Source: Mycolicibacterium moriokaense
Lineage (GTDB): Bacteria; Actinomycetota; Actinomycetes; Mycobacteriales; Mycobacteriaceae
Direction: 5' to 3'
Assembly: GCF_003201655.1 (NCBI RefSeq)
Contig: NZ_QJJU01000014.1
Span: forward strand, 62,001-126,000
DNA: 64,000 nt
Shown here: positions 60,383-64,000 of the stretch, one piece after another
How positions within the stretch are numbered: position 1 is the stretch's first letter
Layout of the letters: every line of letters starts with the position of its first letter
Position numbers and translations under genes: made by a program
The notes under the pieces: generated by a model
What the model was told of the DNA's origin: nothing
Databases searched by the model: none
The model's input: the letters and a program-made list of their open reading frames with translations, nothing else

Positions 60383-60434
60383 GTCGCGCTGCAGCGTGTT
60401 TCGCGCGCACCGCCGTCGTCGTGTTAGCGACGGC

Positions 60435-60791
60435 TCAGGCCGTTGGTGGGGCGTTGCTGAGTCCGAGATGCTGACGCACGGTGTTGGTCTGGAGCGCGTG
60501 CATGCCCAGCCGGGTTAATCCGAGATGGGAGCTATCACTGGTGAAGGTGCGCAAAAGCAAACCCGCGCGTTCGAGAACCTGTATCGCTTCAGCGACCGCG
60601 CGATGATCGGGATCTCTAAGGGGATAAGATGTATTGTTCCCCACTTTATACGAGCCCGTCTTGCACCAGTTGACGATGGAATTCATCGCTTTCCAACCGT
60701 CCTGATCTACAGAATGCGAAAACACCGGCAGGATCGTCGCTGCTACTTCGGCGACGGGCCACGTGAGCCACCACGGCTGGTTGCTGGTCAT
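60435..60791 (-). CDS. Small winged-helix-like protein, paralogue 2
   Basis: 118 aa from ATG 60791, MTSNQPWWLTWPVAEVAATI ... AIQVLERAGLLLRTF ... GLTRLGMHALQTNTVRQHLG then LSNAPPTA. It is closest to 59148-59513 at the C-terminal motif and to 62061-62450 at the N-terminus. It lies downstream of, and convergent with, the resolvase. Confidence 0.72.
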   Translation of the reverse strand: MTSNQPWWLTWPVAEVAATILPVFSHSVDQDGWKAMNSIVNWCKTGSYKVGNNTSYPLRDPDHRAVAEAIQVLERAGLLLRTFTSDSSHLGLTRLGMHALQTNTVRQHLGLSNAPPTA

Positions 60792-60888
60792 AACCGCTGT
60801 CGCATCCCAGACAGTTGAGCCCAATTTGTCGATCGCAGCGACCAAACAGGCCCTGGGCACAGCAGTGGGGGTACGAACTGGAACGGGA

Positions 60889-61740
60889 TCATTCGCCCGC
60901 GGCGTAAATCCGTTTGACAGTGCCATCTGAGGCCAGCTCGAAGTAGCCGGTGGCGTTGTCGTCGGACAGATACATGCTCAGGCTCAGGGTGCCGTCCTTG
61001 GCGGAGTCGATGATCAGGTAGGTGTTTTTGGGGTTGGGGATGTGCAGGCTCTGCGGCGCCCCCGGTAGTACGTCGAGGACCCCTTGTACGTCGAACTTGC
61101 TGAGATCGCCGACACTAGTCCCGGGTGGCATTTGTAAAGACGGGAGGGCGAGGGGGGTCCAACTCCCCGGGCCGCGGTAGTTCCACATCACTGTTTCGTG
61201 AGCGTTGACCGCGTCTGGGCGCTGGAGCACCGCGTAGTTGGGATAGACCGTTAACTCGTAGCCCAGTGTGTCACCGAACTTGGACTGCATTTGCGCCAGC
61301 AACCCCGAAAGTCCGCCCAGAGTCAGCAGCTGGGGCGGTGCGGGAGGTGGTGGCGGGGTGCTCGAGGTGATGACCGCCGGCTCGGTGGTGGGAGCGGCGG
61401 TGGTCTTCGATGGCGACGGGGTGCTGCCGTGTAGTGCCCAGCTGAAGAGTGCCACGACGATGCCCGCACCCACCAGCGTAAGCACGCACAGCACGGCGAT
61501 GCGCACAACCGATCGGTCACCCGAGGTTTTCGTCGCCGGGACTTGGCTCGGGGCACGGAGGACCTGCAGGTCCGACACGAGCGACTGAAGCTCGCCGAGG
61601 TTGGTGGCCTTGGTTGCGGCGCTCACCCGCTCGCGGTGTTCCTCCATCGACAGCTGGCCCTCGGCGAGCGCGGAGTCCAGCACCTGGCAGGTGTCGTTGC
61701 GGTCGCTGTCGGTAGCCCTGGTGTATGGGGCTGAGTTCAT
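60889..61740 (-). CDS. DUF1707-domain single-span protein
   Basis: 283 aa. Residues ~5-60 are a DUF1707 domain (ATDSDRNDTCQVLDSALAEG then QLSMEEHRERVSAATKATNL). A membrane span follows (~80-100: AVLCVLTLVGAGIVVALFSW), then a Thr/Pro-rich linker and an extracytoplasmic beta domain (~140-283) with AVLQRPDAVNAHETVMWNYR. The plan is common in mycobacterial cell-envelope proteins. Function unknown. Confidence 0.82.
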   Translation of the reverse strand: MNSAPYTRATDSDRNDTCQVLDSALAEGQLSMEEHRERVSAATKATNLGELQSLVSDLQVLRAPSQVPATKTSGDRSVVRIAVLCVLTLVGAGIVVALFSWALHGSTPSPSKTTAAPTTEPAVITSSTPPPPPAPPQLLTLGGLSGLLAQMQSKFGDTLGYELTVYPNYAVLQRPDAVNAHETVMWNYRGPGSWTPLALPSLQMPPGTSVGDLSKFDVQGVLDVLPGAPQSLHIPNPKNTYLIIDSAKDGTLSLSMYLSDDNATGYFELASDGTVKRIYAAGE

Positions 61741-62060
61741 TGGCGCACGCTAGCACCGACCTCGCCGCTACCGATCCCAACGTAGCGAAAGTTTGCCCAG
61801 CTTGACGTAGGACGGCCACGCCGAGACATCGCCGTCCTGATTTCAGGCTGACCCACTACCCGCAGCTGCATCGGCTTTGGCTCGGCACTGGCGAACGCCT
61901 CGGCTTCGGCCGCCGCGTCTGTCCCGAAAACCTTGGTGCGTCACCGTCGGCAGAGCTAGGCAAGCAACGAGCGGCCGAAGGCGCTGCTTAGATAGTCGGG
62001 GTGACCACCTAAGTCTGTTAGGGGATTGGTAGCGGCGTCATTGGTGGTTCAATGCGCCGT
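61741..62060. other. No gene seen
   Basis: Intergenic between the divergent DUF1707 gene and paralogue 3. No coding pattern, tRNA or strong repeat is visible. It should hold both promoters. Confidence 0.4.
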
Positions 62061-62450
62061 ATGACAAGCAACCAGCCGTGGTGGCTCACGTGGCCTGTCG
62101 CCGAAGTCGCCGCGGCGATCCTGCCGCTGTTCTCCCATTCTGCATATCAGTGGGACAGGGAAGCGAGGGTTTGCATCATCACGTGGTGCACTACGGGCTC
62201 CTATAAGGCCTCTATCGGGGCCATGAATAGTTCCCGTTCCCATCCCTTCAAAGATCCCGACGGTCGCGCGATCAATGAAGCGATGCAGGCGCTCGTACGC
62301 GCCGGTTTGCTTGTGCATGGCGACTACGGTGAACGCACGCTTATCGGATTAACCCGGCTGGGGATGCATGCGCTGCAGACCAACACCGTGCGCCAGCATC
62401 TCGGACTTGGCGAGCCCGCACCGGGAGGAGCAACGCATGACGGTCGGTGA
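62061..62450 (+). CDS. Small winged-helix-like protein, paralogue 3
   Basis: 129 aa, MTSNQPWWLTWPVAEVAAAI ... MQALVRAGLLVHGDYGERTL then IGLTRLGMHALQTNTVRQHL and a longer tail. An ATG three codons upstream is possible, but the MTSNQPWW start is shared with paralogue 2. Its end overlaps paralogue 4 by 14 nt. Confidence 0.72.
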   Translation: MTSNQPWWLTWPVAEVAAAILPLFSHSAYQWDREARVCIITWCTTGSYKASIGAMNSSRSHPFKDPDGRAINEAMQALVRAGLLVHGDYGERTLIGLTRLGMHALQTNTVRQHLGLGEPAPGGATHDGR

Positions 62451-62823
62451 CCCCGCACAACCCATGATCGACTGGTTGAACAGTGTGCCGGTGGCAGACC
62501 TCGCCGCAGAACTGATGGCCGGAGTGGGCCCGAGCGGCGTCGGCGATCACACTGGCCTGGTCACATACCTACCGCTGGTGGACTGGCTGTTTCAGGTTCA
62601 TGGATACCCCAAGCCCAAACGTTCTCAAACTGGCCGTTCGAACGTGCCGGACGTGCCAATCACGGAAGCCATGGCTCTGTTAGCGAACGCCGACCTGATC
62701 TACGTCAGGAACATTCTTCATGATGGCGTCCGATATTGGGCTGCCACACGTTTTGGCTTAGCGGTTCTCGCCAGCGGCAAAGCCGCTGTCAGGCAACGCA
62801 TCAAGGACCGCACCGGACTTTAG
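62437..62823 (+). CDS. Small winged-helix-like protein, distant paralogue 4
   Basis: 128 aa from ATG 62437 with GGGAGGAG 6 nt upstream. It shows the same order of elements as the other three in diverged form: WLNSVPVADLAAELMAG, TEAMALLANADLIYVRN and TRFGLAVLASGKAAVRQRI. It is in an operon with paralogue 3. No described family recognised. Confidence 0.68.
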   Translation: MTVGDPAQPMIDWLNSVPVADLAAELMAGVGPSGVGDHTGLVTYLPLVDWLFQVHGYPKPKRSQTGRSNVPDVPITEAMALLANADLIYVRNILHDGVRYWAATRFGLAVLASGKAAVRQRIKDRTGL

Positions 62824-62927
62824 TCGAACAGGCGGCATTCGAGAGTGGCTCTGAGACAGAGATTTGAGACGCTCAAATCTGGTCGATTCCGGGACATCCT
62901 GGGGCCCTTTACTACCGACTGTGTTTT

Positions 62928-63533
62928 CTAGCGGTACGGATCGCCGATATCGGTGCTATGTTCGCGGATCATCCGTCGAAGGGCGGTGCGCGCGGCGGCC
63001 ACGTCTTCGTCAAGCTCAGTGACCCGTGATCGCAGAGCGGCGTTTTCGCTGCTGGCCTGCTGTCGCTCGCTTGCCAATTGACGGTTTTCGTGGGCTAAAG
63101 CGTCGACGCGTGCAACAAGGTCGGCCACGTTGACCTGATCCAGCTGCTGACCCAGGAGTCGTTGAGCGTTGTGTCGTAGCTTCTCGTTGTCTGTCCGGAG
63201 GCGTTTGATCTCCGCCCGGGCGAGGACGAGGTCGGTCCGCAAGCTGGCTGTGCTGACGCGATCATGGTTCTCCGGCTGGTTTGGCTGGTCGGCTTGTTGC
63301 CGAATGGCCGCCTCAATGTGTTCTCTTACGCCGTCGGCATAGACCAGCCATGTCGATACTTGCGCGCGTCGTGCGACCGAAGCGAAAGTGATGGCGTCTT
63401 CGGCGAGCAGCATACTTTCAACGGTCTTGCGCACGTGACCGCGTTTGGTCTCGCTGTCGCGTCGTCGGGCATCTCGCAGTACCTGCACGCGTCTTTGTGC
63501 GCCCGCATCCGGCGCAGCCGCTACCTCAGTCAT
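62928..63533 (-). CDS. Coiled-coil TnpC-like/DUF6262-type protein
   Basis: 201 aa. An N-terminal HTH-like part (AEDAITFASVARRAQVSTWL) is followed by a long coiled coil (~95-195: DLVLARAEIKRLRTDNEKLR and ASSENAALRSRVTELDEDVA). This is the plan of the small protein encoded after recombinases in Tn554-type elements. It overlaps the upstream gene by 8 nt. Confidence 0.78.
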   Translation of the reverse strand: MTEVAAAPDAGAQRRVQVLRDARRRDSETKRGHVRKTVESMLLAEDAITFASVARRAQVSTWLVYADGVREHIEAAIRQQADQPNQPENHDRVSTASLRTDLVLARAEIKRLRTDNEKLRHNAQRLLGQQLDQVNVADLVARVDALAHENRQLASERQQASSENAALRSRVTELDEDVAAARTALRRMIREHSTDIGDPYR

Positions 63534-63999
63534 CGTTGTGGAGCGCTTTCGACGGGATCACAGTTAGTGGCAGCGATCGCAGCCCCTGACTCGCCCGGGC
63601 GCGGCGCAATACGGCGCTGGCGTCTTCGATCTGTTGACGGTCTTCGGGGTCAAGCTTTTCCAGCGCTTCACGCATCGTCGTGCGCACGCGGTCATAGGCC
63701 TCGATTTGGTCAGTGAAGTTGCGGATGACAAAGTCATCGGCGCCCATGGCTATAGCCGTCTCGCCCTCCGCCTTGAGGCTGTTGATGTGTTGGTCAATAG
63801 CCACTAGGTAGGAGGGGTCGGGGCGATAAAAGCCGCACCCGGAACACTGGAATCGGATCGGGCAGGCTTGGCCGCCGGCCTTGACGTTCGATGGTTCGAT
63901 GCAGTTGCCGAATGGAACAGCTACCGAACGTAGTTCATACACTGTTGCCGCCGGCGCTGGCGCCGGCTCCCCGGCGCGATCGATCACCAAGTGCCGTAT
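63526..63999 (-). CDS. C-terminal part of a TnpB-like tyrosine recombinase (cut by window end)
   Basis: The frame stays open to the window edge, so the start lies outside. The visible ~158 codons contain ACPIRFQCSGCGFYRPDPSY, a Cys-rich zinc-like motif as in the tails of Tn554-type recombinases, and a helical tail (IEAYDRVRTTMREALEKLDP). With the coiled-coil gene downstream, it marks the end of a second recombinase module. The catalytic residues are not in the window. Confidence 0.72.
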   Translation of the reverse strand: MRHLVIDRAGEPAPAPAATVYELRSVAVPFGNCIEPSNVKAGGQACPIRFQCSGCGFYRPDPSYLVAIDQHINSLKAEGETAIAMGADDFVIRNFTDQIEAYDRVRTTMREALEKLDPEDRQQIEDASAVLRRARASQGLRSLPLTVIPSKALHNDD

Positions 64000-64000
64000 C

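Noticed and set aside
1..64000. CRISPR array, rRNA operon or complete tRNA
   Set aside because: No regularly spaced direct repeats, no rRNA-like stretches and no complete cloverleaf were seen; only the 3' tRNA-Arg-like half at 53727 was noted.

Overview
The window looks like chromosomal DNA of a mycobacterium, probably a fast-growing Mycolicibacterium-type species. The base composition is high GC. Marker families include a PknG-type kinase in a glnX-glnH-pknG order, an LpqH (19 kDa)-family protein, an EspC-like type VII secretion protein, a DUF1707 protein, DUF2637, CGNR/ABATE and HxlR regulators, and several VapBC/MazEF/AbiE toxin-antitoxin pairs. Very little of the DNA is rRNA/tRNA or classical housekeeping; most of it is accessory or lineage-specific.

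Layout. (1) 0.3-4.5 kb: a VapBC pair, a MazEF pair, a glyoxalase-like protein, a zincin metallopeptidase and a large serine recombinase. (2) 4.5-13.6 kb: a divergent cluster. A polyprenyl diphosphate synthase and an accessory protein lie on the minus strand. On the plus strand are two proteins of unknown function, a 1073-aa nucleotide cyclase/STAND-ATPase regulator and a 687-aa FAD oxidoreductase, with stop/start overlaps at most junctions. It reads as an undescribed isoprenoid-processing locus with its own sensor. (3) 13.6-20.5 kb: CGNR regulator and EamA exporter, DUF4331, a duplicated membrane protein, a prolyl oligopeptidase and a small secreted protein. (4) 20.9-37.8 kb: a LuxR-type STAND regulator preceded on the same strand by an eleven-gene convoy (37.8 to 23.6 kb), most of it translationally coupled. 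In order these are a GlnX-like membrane sensor, GlnH-like lipoprotein, helical protein, PknG-type kinase, PP2C phosphatase, VWA protein, FHA protein, hybrid histidine kinase, receiver-cyclase, ATP-grasp ligase and a GGCT-like protein. This is the most striking signalling system in the window. (5) 37.9-45.7 kb: a second copy of the small secreted protein, decayed HxlR and PDZ genes, small membrane proteins, DUF2637, an AbiE toxin-antitoxin pair, and a VapBC pair bracketed by two ~250-bp repeats with terminal inverted repeats.

(6) 45.68-54.93 kb: a glutaredoxin (NrdH-like) gene is split exactly by an 8,989-bp element. The two halves join in frame to rebuild the conserved core of the protein, and the element ends in 9-bp inverted repeats. 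It carries three consecutive overlapping genes of tyrosine-recombinase type plus a coiled-coil partner (a Tn554 / recombinase-in-trio architecture). Its cargo includes an LpqH-family protein and a HET-C-like secreted protein, and it also holds a tRNA-Arg-like 3' fragment and a VWA-gene fragment. (7) 54.9-58.7 kb: the locus the element entered continues with an unknown protein, a DnaB-N-domain protein, another unknown, an EspC-like protein, a large type VII substrate-like protein with a possible toxin C-terminus, and its overlapping partner. (8) 59.1-62.8 kb: four paralogous small proteins of winged-helix appearance lie around a serine resolvase with candidate recombination sites, plus a DUF1707 protein. 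(9) 62.9-64.0 kb: the edge of a second recombinase module, cut by the window end.

How it works together: the eleven-gene convoy couples periplasmic amino-acid-type ligand sensing to Ser/Thr and His/Asp phosphorylation and ends in a ligase, suggesting a phospho-regulated biosynthetic output. The right half is a hotspot in which recombinases, toxin-antitoxin pairs and repeats have accumulated. All functions are inferred from reading the sequence; no database search was run.
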